Below are positions 1 to 6,397 of a stretch of 6,434 nt of DNA, piece after piece. A program made the translations under genes and the position numbers. The notes below the pieces were generated by a model. That model saw only the letters and a list, made by a program, of their open reading frames with translations. It was not told the origin of the DNA and did not search any database. Each line of letters starts with the position of its first letter. The stretch's first letter is position 1. The stretch covers positions 1 through 6,434 of the forward strand of contig JAUIBM010000179.1 of assembly GCA_030428345.1 (NCBI GenBank). The letters are read 5' to 3'. The stretch comes from Alphaproteobacteria bacterium. GTDB lineage: Bacteria; Pseudomonadota; Alphaproteobacteria; Rhizobiales; Rhizobiaceae.

Positions 1-891
1 GTGCTTGTCGATGTCCGAACGGTAGATCGGACGGTCCGGCGGCCTTCCCTCGCCCCCGAACAGGCCATAAAGAATGGTCGGATCCGATTGAAGCCGCATC
101 TTCTTGTTCAGACGGTTGATGAAGACGCTGGCGACGCGCGGACGCTCGTCCGCCCTGCCGGTCTCCTTCTCGACGATTGAGGCCAGGATCACCAATTCCT
201 CGGGCGTCTTCAGCGGCAGGCCATCGATGCGCTTGCGCCATATTTCGGCGAGTGCGCGCTGCTGCTGCCGCTGCATCTGGGCGAGGATATCGGCGCGCGA
301 GGTTCCCCGCTGGAAGGGATAGGTGTCGGGCATCAAGCTGCCTTCCGGCGGAAGCTCCTTCGGCAGATCTCCGACCAGCATTTCATTGGCGCGCAACCTC
401 TCGAATATCTTGTAGGTCGTCAGGCCTTCGGGGAAGGTGATCTTGTAGAGAATGCCCTTGCCTGAACGGATGGTCTGCATGACATCCTGCATGCTCATGC
501 CGGGCGAGAAGGCGTATTCCCCCGCCTTGAGGTCGGCGCCCGCCCCGCTGGCCCGCACGCCGGCGACGAAGAGCCATTCGCTGTCGATGATGTTTGCGGC
601 CTTCAGCTGCTCGGCAATTCGCGAAACGCTGCTACCCTCCCTGATAACCAGGGTGCGCGTCGTCTCCAGCGGCCCGGGTTCGGCAAACCGCAACTTGCCG
701 AAATATATTGCGGCAAAGGCTGCCAGAACGGACAGCACCATCAGCGTGATCAGGAAATTGAGGACCACGACAATGACGTGCCGCGCATGCTGGGAGCGCT
801 TGGGCGGCGGTGGCGGCGCAGACGGTTGCAGCGCCTCGTGAGCCGTTCGAGGCCGCGACCCCCCGAAGCCGTTTCTTGAAATATCGCTCAT
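1..891 (-). CDS. mltG: Endolytic peptidoglycan transglycosylase MltG (YceG-like), 3' end outside window
   Basis: MltG is an inner-membrane lytic transglycosylase that cleaves nascent glycan strands and is thought to set their length. The first 297 codons are visible, all open, and the C-terminus is cut by the window edge. Residues 1-38 form a cytoplasmic tail with a run of five prolines (26-30) followed by basic residues. Residues about 39-64 are one transmembrane helix. A LysM-like part follows from about residue 75 (TLVIREGSSVSRIAEQL), then the YceG fold. The motif LASIVEKETG contains Glu241, which by motif corresponds to the catalytic Glu218 of E. coli MltG. The ATG at 889-891 is the only usual start codon in this frame after the stop at 958-960, although no strong ribosome binding site is seen. 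It lies 134 bp behind fabF with no clear terminator between, so read-through is likely. fabF-mltG adjacency is common in alphaproteobacteria. Family assignment is secure. Confidence 0.95.
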   Translation of the reverse strand, partial: MSDISRNGFGGSRPRTAHEALQPSAPPPPPKRSQHARHVIVVVLNFLITLMVLSVLAAFAAIYFGKLRFAEPGPLETTRTLVIREGSSVSRIAEQLKAANIIDSEWLFVAGVRASGAGADLKAGEYAFSPGMSMQDVMQTIRSGKGILYKITFPEGLTTYKIFERLRANEMLVGDLPKELPPEGSLMPDTYPFQRGTSRADILAQMQRQQQRALAEIWRKRIDGLPLKTPEELVILASIVEKETGRADERPRVASVFINRLNKKMRLQSDPTILYGLFGGEGRPPDRPIYRSDIDKH

Positions 892-1025
892 ACGCCCGCC
901 CGTGACCGGCGCACTTTCAACAGACGCATTTCGCCTCCCAGTTCCAAATCGCTCACTCTATTTCGCAAGCGGGCCAGAATGTGACGCCAGCGCCAGCCCG
1001 CCGGCGGACCGGTGCGTGCCGGACA

Positions 1026-2282
1026 TTACACGCCCCGAAGGATGAGGGAAGCATTGGTCCCGCCAAATCCGAAGGAATTGGAAAGCGCGATGTCGACTTT
1101 GCGCTTTCTGGCCTTGTGCGGAACCAGATCGATGACGGTTTCGCGCTCCGGATTATCGAGATTGAGGGTCGGCGGGACGATCTGGTCGCGAATCGCGAGA
1201 ATGCAGAAGATCGCCTCCACAGCGCCGGCCGCGCCAAGCAAATGCCCGATCGCCGACTTGGTGGAAGACATGGATGTCGAGGAAGCGGCATCGCCAAGCA
1301 GGCTTTCCACCGCTTTCAGTTCAATCGTGTCGGCCATGGTCGAGGTGCCGTGGGCGTTCACGTAATCGATGTCGGAAGGCTGGATGCCGGCGCGTTTCAG
1401 CGCGGCGCGCATGCAGCGCAATGCGCCGTCGCCGTCTTCGGCCGGAGCGGTGATGTGGTAGGCGTCGCCCGACAGGCCGTAGCCGATTACCTCGGCGTAA
1501 ATTCTGGCGCCGCGCGCCTTGGCGTGCTCCAGTTCCTCCAGCACCACAATGCCCGCTCCCTCGCCCATGACGAAACCGTCGCGGTCGCGATCATAGGGGC
1601 GCGAGGCGCGGGTCGGATCGTCGTTGTAGTCGGTCGACAAGGCCTTGCAGGCGGCAAAACCTGCGATGGAAATGCGGGAGATCGGGGACTCGGTGCCGCC
1701 CGCCACCATGACGTCGGCGTCGCCCAGCATGATCAATCGAGCGGCGTCGCCGATCGCATGGGCGCCAGTGGAACAGGCCGTCACCACGGAGTGATTCGGG
1801 CCCTTGAGGCCGTGGCGAATGGAGACATGGCCCGAAGCCAGGTTTATCAGCCTGCCCGGGATGAAGAACGGGCTGACGCGCCGCGGCCCCCTCTCCTGCA
1901 GCACCAGCGCGGTCTCTGCGATACCGGCGATTCCGCCAATTCCAGAACCGATCAGCGTACCGGTGGCGCACTGGTCCTCGTAGGATTCGGGATGCCAGCC
2001 GGCATCGTCCAGGGCCTGGGTCGCCGCGGCGACCGCGTAGACGATGAAGGGATCGACCTTGCGCTGTTCCTTCGGCTCCATCCAGTCGTCGGCCTTGAAC
2101 GTGCCGTCGGCGCCATCGCCCAGCGGAATTTCGCATGCGATCTTTGCCGCAAGATCCTCGACGTCGAATTGCGCGATCCGTTTCGCCGCGCTCTGGCCGG
2201 CGAGCAGGCGCTGCCAGCTTGCCTCGACGCCGCATGCCAGCGGGGAGACCATGCCCAAGCCGGTTACGACGACTCTTCTCAT
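1026..2282 (-). CDS. fabF: 3-oxoacyl-[acyl-carrier-protein] synthase II (KAS II)
   Basis: FabF performs the decarboxylating Claisen condensation of malonyl-ACP with acyl-ACP in the cytoplasmic type II fatty-acid elongation cycle. The 418-residue product has the family's usual length and begins with the characteristic RRVVVTGLGMVSPL. The thiolase-fold catalytic set is intact: nucleophile Cys170 (VTACSTGAH), His311 (NAHGTST), Lys342 and His347 (TKSAIGHLLGAAGA), and the gating loop with Phe404 and Phe406 (SFGFGGTN). FabF rather than FabB is favoured by the length, the His/His active site context and the alphaproteobacterial STMADTIE sequence. The gene starts 157 bp downstream of acpP, but an intrinsic terminator lies in that gap, so it either depends on partial read-through or has its own promoter in 2283-2350. 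The only -35/-10 candidate I found there (TTGGAG, 18 bp, GATATG) is poor. No clear Shine-Dalgarno sequence precedes the ATG. Confidence 0.97.
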   Translation of the reverse strand: MRRVVVTGLGMVSPLACGVEASWQRLLAGQSAAKRIAQFDVEDLAAKIACEIPLGDGADGTFKADDWMEPKEQRKVDPFIVYAVAAATQALDDAGWHPESYEDQCATGTLIGSGIGGIAGIAETALVLQERGPRRVSPFFIPGRLINLASGHVSIRHGLKGPNHSVVTACSTGAHAIGDAARLIMLGDADVMVAGGTESPISRISIAGFAACKALSTDYNDDPTRASRPYDRDRDGFVMGEGAGIVVLEELEHAKARGARIYAEVIGYGLSGDAYHITAPAEDGDGALRCMRAALKRAGIQPSDIDYVNAHGTSTMADTIELKAVESLLGDAASSTSMSSTKSAIGHLLGAAGAVEAIFCILAIRDQIVPPTLNLDNPERETVIDLVPHKARKRKVDIALSNSFGFGGTNASLILRGV

Positions 2283-2350
2283 GTGAAACTGCTTTCTGTT
2301 GCTCGTGCGGAGGCGCTCATATCGCGGCGCAACATCCGGGACTCCAAACG

Positions 2351-2379
2351 AAAAACAGGCGGCCCGAGCGACCGCCTGT
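2351..2379 (-). terminator. Intrinsic terminator of acpP
   Basis: Read on the minus strand, this has a perfect 8-bp stem, ACAGGCGG (2379-2372) pairing with CCGCCTGT (2362-2355), around a 9-base loop. It is followed directly by a T run (2355-2351, the first T belonging to the stem). This is a standard Rho-independent terminator, 60 bp past the acpP stop codon and 68 bp before the fabF start codon. It would give a short monocistronic acpP transcript and reduce read-through into fabF-mltG. Confidence 0.85.
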
Positions 2380-2439
2380 CAGACTTGCTTCGCAAACAAA
2401 ACCGCCGCAACGCGTGCGGAACGGCCGCGATCCTGCCGT

Positions 2440-2676
2440 TCAGGCGGTTGCTTTCTCGACGAATTTGATCGCGTCGCCGACCGTCTGGATGTGCTCGGCG
2501 GCATCATCGGGAATCTCGACACCGAATTCTTCTTCGAACGCCATGACCAGTTCGACGTTATCGAGCGAGTCGGCGCCCAGATCGTCGATGAAGCTGGCGT
2601 TCTCGGTTACCTTTTCCGATTCAACATCGAGGTGCTCGATGACAATCTTCTTGATGCGTTCAGCAATATCGCTCAT
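2440..2676 (-). CDS. acpP: Acyl carrier protein
   Basis: AcpP is the small acidic cytoplasmic carrier that holds growing acyl chains as thioesters on a 4'-phosphopantetheine arm, and it feeds FabF, FabG and lipid-forming acyltransferases. The 78-residue product has the normal length. The phosphopantetheine attachment motif is GADSLDNVE with Ser37 as the modified residue. The following helix II (ELVMAFEEEFGVEIPD) carries the usual acidic recognition surface. A good ribosome binding site, GAGGA at 2689-2685, sits 8 bases before the ATG. The gene has a 251-bp gap upstream that holds a candidate promoter, and its own terminator downstream, so it can be made as a separate abundant message, as expected for ACP. 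Normally it directly follows fabG; here an MFS gene intervenes. Confidence 0.98.
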   Translation of the reverse strand: MSDIAERIKKIVIEHLDVESEKVTENASFIDDLGADSLDNVELVMAFEEEFGVEIPDDAAEHIQTVGDAIKFVEKATA

Positions 2677-2774
2677 CTGGCGGATCCTCGACTGATTGTT
2701 TCGCTGGACCGTTGTTACTCGGCCCTCGTTTCAAGATCAAGCTGGCCCGTGTGGAAGGGAAGGCCCCATCACCC

Positions 2775-2810
2775 ACTGCGGATTTGGTCATTTCCGGGCT
2801 AGCAGTCAAG
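2775..2810 (-). promoter_or_regulatory. Candidate acpP control region sharing sequence blocks with the fabD upstream region
   Basis: On the minus strand this stretch begins with CTTGACT (2810-2804), whose TTGACT is a good -35 hexamer. AGCC (2800-2797) follows, then ATGACCAAATCCGCAGT (2791-2775). The same three blocks occur in the same order upstream of fabD (5934-5907), with ATGACAAAGCCGCAGT differing by one gap and one substitution. Spacing between blocks differs (12 versus 5 bases between CTTGACT and ATGAC). No convincing -10 hexamer lies 16-18 bp from TTGACT; CAAATC at 17 bp is the nearest. The similarity is directly visible; a role as promoter or regulator site is inference. It lies about 100-130 bp before the acpP ATG. 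Confidence 0.4.
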
Positions 2811-2842
2811 GCGCTCCGGAAGGAACCTCCCAAAGCCTTGAC
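2805..2842. repeat. Inverted repeat, 8-bp perfect arms, upstream of acpP
   Basis: GTCAAGGC (2805-2812) and GCCTTGAC (2835-2842) are perfect inverted copies separated by 22 bases. The spacer can itself pair weakly (GGAGG with CTTCC, one wobble, on the minus strand). One arm overlaps the TTGACT hexamer of the candidate acpP promoter. There is no T run on either side, so it does not look like an intrinsic terminator for the MFS gene that ends at 2928. It may be an operator for a dimeric repressor or an mRNA stem-loop; chance cannot be excluded. Confidence 0.4.
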
Positions 2843-2927
2843 AGGGTTGAATATCCCGGAAAAAGCGCCGCTCGATTAGCATATCCCCAAGGCAGTTTCC
2901 AGCATCTTTGTCCGCCGGGCCAGCGCC

Positions 2928-4118
2928 TCACGCCGCGATCCTGGCGAATCGATCCGCCAGCATGGCGAGACAGGCAGAAAGCGCCAGCGCCAGGGCGGCG
3001 AGCATCGAGGCTAGGTAGAGACTGCCGGAACGCTCGAACAGGAAGCCGGCGACAACCGGCCCGAGCATCTGCCCGAAGCCGAAGGCCGCGGTCATCAGCG
3101 CGATCGGGCGGGCCGGATTGGCCGGCGACATCTGCCGCGCCTGGGCAAGCCCGATGGAGGTGACCGCCATGAAGGTCGCGCCCAGCAGAACGGCGGAGAA
3201 CAGCAAGGCGGAAGGATGGATGACTAGGACCGAGAGCGCAACGCCCGCCGCTTCCGCCACGCAGGCGGCGGCATAGCCGATGGCGGGCCGCGACCAGGCC
3301 GAGACCTTGTTCCACGCCCATACCGAGGGCACGCCCGAAAGGCCGACCACCATCCAGACCCAGGGCTCGACGGGCGCCAGCGTCGGATCGGCCTTCGCCA
3401 TCGCATTGATGAAGGTCGCGGTTACCACGTAGCCGAAGCCGAACAGTCCGTAGCTGACGATCAGCGTCGCCAGGGGGCGCACCGAGGCCGGCAAGGCCGA
3501 TCCGCCAGACGCCGCCGGCTGGACCGGCGCCGGCGCGACCGGAGGCAACAGTGCGAGGGCGAGCGCGGCGGCCACGGTGCTGGCGACCGCCGACCAGAAC
3601 CAGATCGCCTGCCAGTGGAAATGCGCCGACGAAAGCAGGGTGACCAATGCCGCGGAGCCGGCGATTCCCAACCCGACCCCGCCAAAATGCAGCGCGATCA
3701 GTCCGGGACGACGCGCCCGGGCCAGTTGGCTCATGACGATGGAGGTTATGAAGATCATCGCGAAGGCGCTGGCCACGCCGGAAAGAAAGCGCGTGGCCGC
3801 CATCGCGGCGAAGCCCGGACCAAGGCTCATGGCCGCCGTGGTGGCAAGGCTCGCGGCGATGCCGCAGGAGAACCAGAACCGGCGGCGGGCGACAAACACA
3901 CCGGCCGAGGCGATGATCGCGCCCAGCAGATAGCCCAGATAGTTCGCGCCCGCCACAAGCCCAGCATCGCCGGCGTCGAGCGCACCCTCGCCGATCATCA
4001 GCGGGAGGATGGGCGTATAGACAAACCGCCCCACACCCATCGCCGTCGCCATGGCGAGAAGCCCCGCAAGGGCGGTGCGCATTGCAGGGCTCATTGCGAT
4101 CGACGTGGCGCGCCGCAT
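2928..4118 (-). CDS. MFS transporter, YbfB/YjiJ-like family, substrate unknown
   Basis: This is an integral inner-membrane protein of the major facilitator superfamily. The 396-residue product shows 12 probable helices, at about 14-37, 53-76, 80-100, 104-131, 139-164, 170-193, 215-240, 251-270, 278-298, 302-325, 338-360 and 366-388. A Pro/Ala-rich central loop (194-213) separates the two six-helix halves. The first helix carries MGVGRFVYTPILPLM, the pattern I associate with the YbfB/YjiJ (MFS_4-type) group, whose substrates are not established. The start is uncertain: ATG at 4118 leaves 15 bp after the fabG stop, with Met9 (4094) and Met13 (4082) possible; none has a strong ribosome binding site, and all keep helix 1. 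The short gap implies cotranscription with fabD-fabG. Its place between fabG and acpP is unusual. A function tied to fatty acids is possible but nothing in the protein shows it. Confidence 0.88.
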   Translation of the reverse strand: MRRATSIAMSPAMRTALAGLLAMATAMGVGRFVYTPILPLMIGEGALDAGDAGLVAGANYLGYLLGAIIASAGVFVARRRFWFSCGIAASLATTAAMSLGPGFAAMAATRFLSGVASAFAMIFITSIVMSQLARARRPGLIALHFGGVGLGIAGSAALVTLLSSAHFHWQAIWFWSAVASTVAAALALALLPPVAPAPVQPAASGGSALPASVRPLATLIVSYGLFGFGYVVTATFINAMAKADPTLAPVEPWVWMVVGLSGVPSVWAWNKVSAWSRPAIGYAAACVAEAAGVALSVLVIHPSALLFSAVLLGATFMAVTSIGLAQARQMSPANPARPIALMTAAFGFGQMLGPVVAGFLFERSGSLYLASMLAALALALSACLAMLADRFARIAA

Positions 4119-4133
4119 GGCGCCAACCGCCGG

Positions 4134-4871
4134 TCAGATCATCGCCATACCGCCGTTGACATGGATCGTCTGGCCGGTGACATAATTGGCCTCGCTGCTG
4201 GCGAGGAACAGCACCGCGGCAGCAATGTCATCGCCCACGCCCATGCGCTTCATCGGCACGGCGCCCAGAATCGCTTCCTTCTGCTTGTCGTTCAGCTTGT
4301 CTGTCATGGCGGAAGTGATGAAGCCGGGCGCGACGCAGTTAACCGTCACGTTGCGTGAGGCGATCTCCTGGGCGAGGGATTTGGTGAAGCCGATCATGCC
4401 GGCCTTCGACGCGCAATAATTCGCCTGGCCGGGATTGCCGGTGACGCCGACAACCGAGGTGATGTTGACGATGCGGCCCGCCTTTCGGCGCATCATGGGA
4501 TAGGCGATCTCCCGCGTCAGGCGGAATACCGAGTTGAGGTTCACCTCGATGACATCATCCCAGTCCTTGTCAGACATGCGCGCCAGCAGGCCGTCGCGGG
4601 TGATGCCGGCATTGTTTACCAGGATGTCGACGCCGCCCAGCTCGCTCTCGGCCCTTGCGCCGAGCGCCTTGACCGCGGCGCGGTCGGACAGGTCGGCCGG
4701 CATCGCCAGCACGCGCTCACCCAGCTCGGCGGCAAGCGCGTCCAGCTTCTCGGCGCGGGTGCCGTGAATGGCGACCGTCGCCCCCTGGGCGTGCAGCATG
4801 CGGGCGATCGCCTCGCCCAGACCGCCGGTCGCACCGGTTACCAGGGCCTTTTTTCCGGTCAGGTCGAACAT
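4134..4871 (-). CDS. fabG: 3-oxoacyl-[acyl-carrier-protein] reductase
   Basis: FabG is a cytoplasmic, usually tetrameric short-chain dehydrogenase that reduces 3-ketoacyl-ACP to 3-hydroxyacyl-ACP with NADPH. From the chosen start the product is 245 residues, matching the family (E. coli 244). The Rossmann nucleotide motif is TGATGGLG (12-19), and NNAG lies at 86-89. The catalytic set is Asn111, Ser139, Tyr152 and Lys156 (YCASK). The C-terminus VTGQTIHVNGGMAMI is typical of FabG rather than a general SDR. Three in-frame ATGs exist, at 4892, 4874 and 4871. I choose 4871 because AAGGAG (4883-4878) sits 6 bases before it and the protein then begins MFDLTGKKALVTG as in relatives. Starting at 4892 would overlap the fabD stop by 4 bp. 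The gap to fabD is 17 bp, so the two are cotranscribed. Confidence 0.97.
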   Translation of the reverse strand: MFDLTGKKALVTGATGGLGEAIARMLHAQGATVAIHGTRAEKLDALAAELGERVLAMPADLSDRAAVKALGARAESELGGVDILVNNAGITRDGLLARMSDKDWDDVIEVNLNSVFRLTREIAYPMMRRKAGRIVNITSVVGVTGNPGQANYCASKAGMIGFTKSLAQEIASRNVTVNCVAPGFITSAMTDKLNDKQKEAILGAVPMKRMGVGDDIAAAVLFLASSEANYVTGQTIHVNGGMAMI

Positions 4872-4877
4872 CATACT

Positions 4878-4883
4878 CTCCTT
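4878..4883 (-). promoter_or_regulatory. fabG ribosome binding site
   Basis: AAGGAG on the minus strand lies 6 bases before the ATG at 4871-4869 and only 3 bases before the ATG at 4874-4872. It falls inside the reading frame if translation began at 4892. The spacing favours 4871 and decides the start of fabG. Confidence 0.75.
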
Positions 4884-4888
4884 GCCTG

Positions 4889-5830
4889 TCATGCGGCCGC
4901 GAGGAGCGCCGCATCAATCTCACCCGGCGTTCCGCAAGCGGTCGCGGTAATGTCGCGGGCGATGCGGCGCACCAGGCCGCTAAGCACCTTGCCCGAGCCG
5001 AGTTCCAGTTGGGCGGACACGCCGTTGGCGGCCATCCATTCAACGCTTTCGCGCCAGCGCACCTGTCCCGTCACCTGCTCGACCAGCCGCGCCTTGATCT
5101 CGACCGGGTCGACGATCGGCCGCGCGAGAACATTGGCGATCAGCGGAACGCACGGCGCGGATACCTCGACCGCTTCGAGCGCTTCGGCCATTGCGGCGGC
5201 GGCCGGCGCCATCAATGCGCTGTGGAAGGGGGCGGAAACAGGAAGCGGAATGGCCCGCTTGGCGCCACGTTCCTTGAGCAGCTCGCAGGCTCGATCGACC
5301 TGCGCCTTCGAACCCGAAATGACGATCTGCCCACCGCCATTGTCATTGGCGACCTGGCATACGCCGCCCGAAGCGGCCTCGGCACAAGCGGCCGCGACAA
5401 CGTCCGGCTCCATTCCGATGATCGCCGCCATCGCACCCTCGCCGGCCGGCACCGCCGCCTGCATCGCGTTGCCGCGGATGCGCAGAAGCCGCGCGGTGTC
5501 GGCGACGGAAAATGCGCCGGCGGCGCAGAGCGCGGAGTATTCGCCAAGCGAATGGCCGGCGACGAAAGCGGCCTTCGACGCCAGCGAGAAACCGCGCGCC
5601 TCCAGCGCCCGCAGCGCGGCGAGGGATACCGCCATCAGCGCGGGCTGGGCATTCGCCGTCAGCGTCAACTGCTCATCCGGGCCCTCGAAGATCAGCGTCG
5701 AAAGCTTCTCGCCCAGCGCCTCGTCGACCTCATCGAAAATCGCGCGGGCTTCGGGGAACGCTTCAGCAAGCGCCTTGCCCATACCCGCCTGCTGACTTCC
5801 CTGCCCCGGGAAGGTTACGGCCAGTGTCAT
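4889..5830 (-). CDS. fabD: Malonyl-CoA:ACP transacylase
   Basis: FabD moves the malonyl group from malonyl-CoA to holo-AcpP, supplying the extender unit used by FabF. The 313-residue product is of normal length. The oxyanion-forming motif is FPGQGSQ (7-13). The nucleophile elbow is GHSLGEYSA with Ser94. Arg119 (RIRGNAMQ) binds the malonyl carboxylate, His203 (SAPFHS) completes the Ser-His pair, and Gln253 (VEQVTGQVRW) matches the conserved Gln250 of E. coli by motif. The ATG at 5830 places FPGQGSQ at the usual distance from the N-terminus. The ribosome binding site is weak (a GGGCGGA region about 8 bases upstream). It heads the fabD-fabG-MFS run, behind a 136-bp gap with a candidate promoter and a stem-loop. 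Confidence 0.97.
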   Translation of the reverse strand: MTLAVTFPGQGSQQAGMGKALAEAFPEARAIFDEVDEALGEKLSTLIFEGPDEQLTLTANAQPALMAVSLAALRALEARGFSLASKAAFVAGHSLGEYSALCAAGAFSVADTARLLRIRGNAMQAAVPAGEGAMAAIIGMEPDVVAAACAEAASGGVCQVANDNGGGQIVISGSKAQVDRACELLKERGAKRAIPLPVSAPFHSALMAPAAAAMAEALEAVEVSAPCVPLIANVLARPIVDPVEIKARLVEQVTGQVRWRESVEWMAANGVSAQLELGSGKVLSGLVRRIARDITATACGTPGEIDAALLAAA

Positions 5831-5864
5831 GTGTGGTTTCCGCCCATTATTCTTCTTGTTACCG

Positions 5865-5887
5865 GCGCGGCCATAACAATGCCGCGC
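5865..5887 (-). other. GC stem-loop in the gap between the hypothetical gene and fabD
   Basis: GCGCGGC (5865-5871) and GCCGCGC (5881-5887) form a perfect 7-bp stem with a 9-base AT-rich loop. No T run follows on the minus strand, so it is not a standard intrinsic terminator. If fabD is transcribed from the TTGACT-containing region at 5928-5933, the hairpin would lie in the fabD leader about 35 bases before the start codon. It could alternatively help end the upstream gene. The structure is visible; any role is inferred. Confidence 0.4.
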
Positions 5888-5906
5888 ACCGCCAAACGCG
5901 GGCGTT

Positions 5907-5934
5907 ACTGCGGCTTTGTCATGGCTTAGTCAAG
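5907..5934 (-). promoter_or_regulatory. Candidate fabD control region sharing sequence blocks with the acpP upstream region
   Basis: On the minus strand CTTGACT (5934-5928) gives a -35-like TTGACT. AGCC (5926-5923) follows, then ATGACAAAGCCGCAGT (5922-5907). These blocks recur in order upstream of acpP (2810-2775). A -10 candidate at 17 bp spacing is CAGTAA, which is weak. The element ends 76 bp before the fabD ATG and starts 33 bp after the stop of the preceding gene, the right place for the operon's promoter. The sequence match is seen; the regulatory role is inferred. Confidence 0.4.
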
Positions 5935-5966
5935 TGCGACGCGCCGTCGGGGCGGATAAGCGGGTC

Positions 5967-6338
5967 CTAAAGATCGCGCAGGGACACGACCCGGAAAGTG
6001 CGCATCTTGTCGTCATGTTCGCGGATCGAAACATACTCGCCAACGACAAAGCTTTCCTGCGAGAAGCGATAGCCGGTCTCGTCATCGTCCTCATCGCCGA
6101 ACACGTCGTAGTGAAAGGCCCACGAGCCGCCGGGCTTGCGCACCAGATGGCCGATCTCGGGCTTCGTGCCGCGCCAGAAACGCGTGACCGAGCACTGCGC
6201 CCGTTCCTTCTTCCAGATCGCGGGATCGAGTTTGCCCTGCGCATCCAGCGGCGCGACGAACTCATAGCCGCAATCCTTGGCGCCCTCGGGAAAATCGTGG
6301 TCGCGGGCGAGTTCCAGTCGGACATGCTTGAGGGTCAT
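5967..6338 (-). CDS. Conserved hypothetical protein, about 123 residues
   Basis: I do not recognise a named family, though the style (ELARDHDFPEG, GYEFVAPLD, GEYVSIREHD) resembles small conserved hypothetical proteins I associate with alphaproteobacteria. It is a soluble, charged protein without signal peptide or membrane helix. It has two aromatic/charged patches (SVTRFWRG 50-57 and GSWAFHYDVFG 71-81), a strongly acidic turn GDEDDDETG (81-89), and a C-terminal VGEYVSIREHD stretch (99-109) that looks like a small beta fold. His14, His64, His76 and His108 could bind metal but form no known motif. I choose the ATG at 6338 because AAGGAG lies 6 bases upstream; the longer frame from 6398 would add 20 residues lacking family-like character and overlap the likely promoter. 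It is followed after 136 bp by fabD. Its transcription may respond to the FNR/FixK-like box upstream. Confidence 0.75.
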   Translation of the reverse strand: MTLKHVRLELARDHDFPEGAKDCGYEFVAPLDAQGKLDPAIWKKERAQCSVTRFWRGTKPEIGHLVRKPGGSWAFHYDVFGDEDDDETGYRFSQESFVVGEYVSIREHDDKMRTFRVVSLRDL

Positions 6339-6344
6339 TGCAGG

Positions 6345-6350
6345 CTCCTT
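6345..6350 (-). promoter_or_regulatory. Ribosome binding site of the hypothetical gene
   Basis: AAGGAG on the minus strand is placed 6 bases before the ATG at 6338-6336. It is the clearest Shine-Dalgarno sequence near this gene and favours 6338 over the in-frame ATG at 6398. Confidence 0.75.
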
Positions 6351-6397
6351 GCCTTGGTTTTTCGCACCAATAGCACACCGAACGGCCCAAGCCGACA

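Noticed and set aside
998..1007. Palindrome CCGCCGGCGG between fabF and mltG
   Set aside because: It is short, in very GC-rich sequence, with no T run after it on the minus strand, so it is not a convincing terminator.
2340..2344. GACTC, a GANTC (CcrM-type) methylation site upstream of fabF
   Set aside because: One 5-base site is expected by chance and gives no evidence of cell-cycle control by itself.
981..2468. A 495-codon open frame on the plus strand opposite fabF
   Set aside because: It runs antisense to an unmistakable fabF with all catalytic residues. Its translation is Arg/Gly/Ala-rich with no recognisable domain, as is usual for shadows of GC-rich genes.
2838..2843. A perfect TTGACA hexamer on the plus strand
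   Set aside because: No -10 hexamer follows at 16-18 bp and there is no plus-strand gene downstream. It is explained by one arm of the inverted repeat.
3615..4358. A 247-codon plus-strand frame opposite the MFS gene and the fabG end
   Set aside because: It is His/Arg/Gly-rich shadow sequence crossing two clear minus-strand genes.
4872..4892. N-terminal extension of fabG giving an ATGA overlap with fabD
   Set aside because: The seven extra residues contain the Shine-Dalgarno AAGGAG itself and are not typical of FabG. The ATG at 4871 has proper spacing.
4764..5929. Long plus-strand open frames (343 and 306 codons) opposite fabD
   Set aside because: They are antisense shadows of fabD with low-complexity Ser/Ala/Arg composition and no domain or ribosome binding site support.
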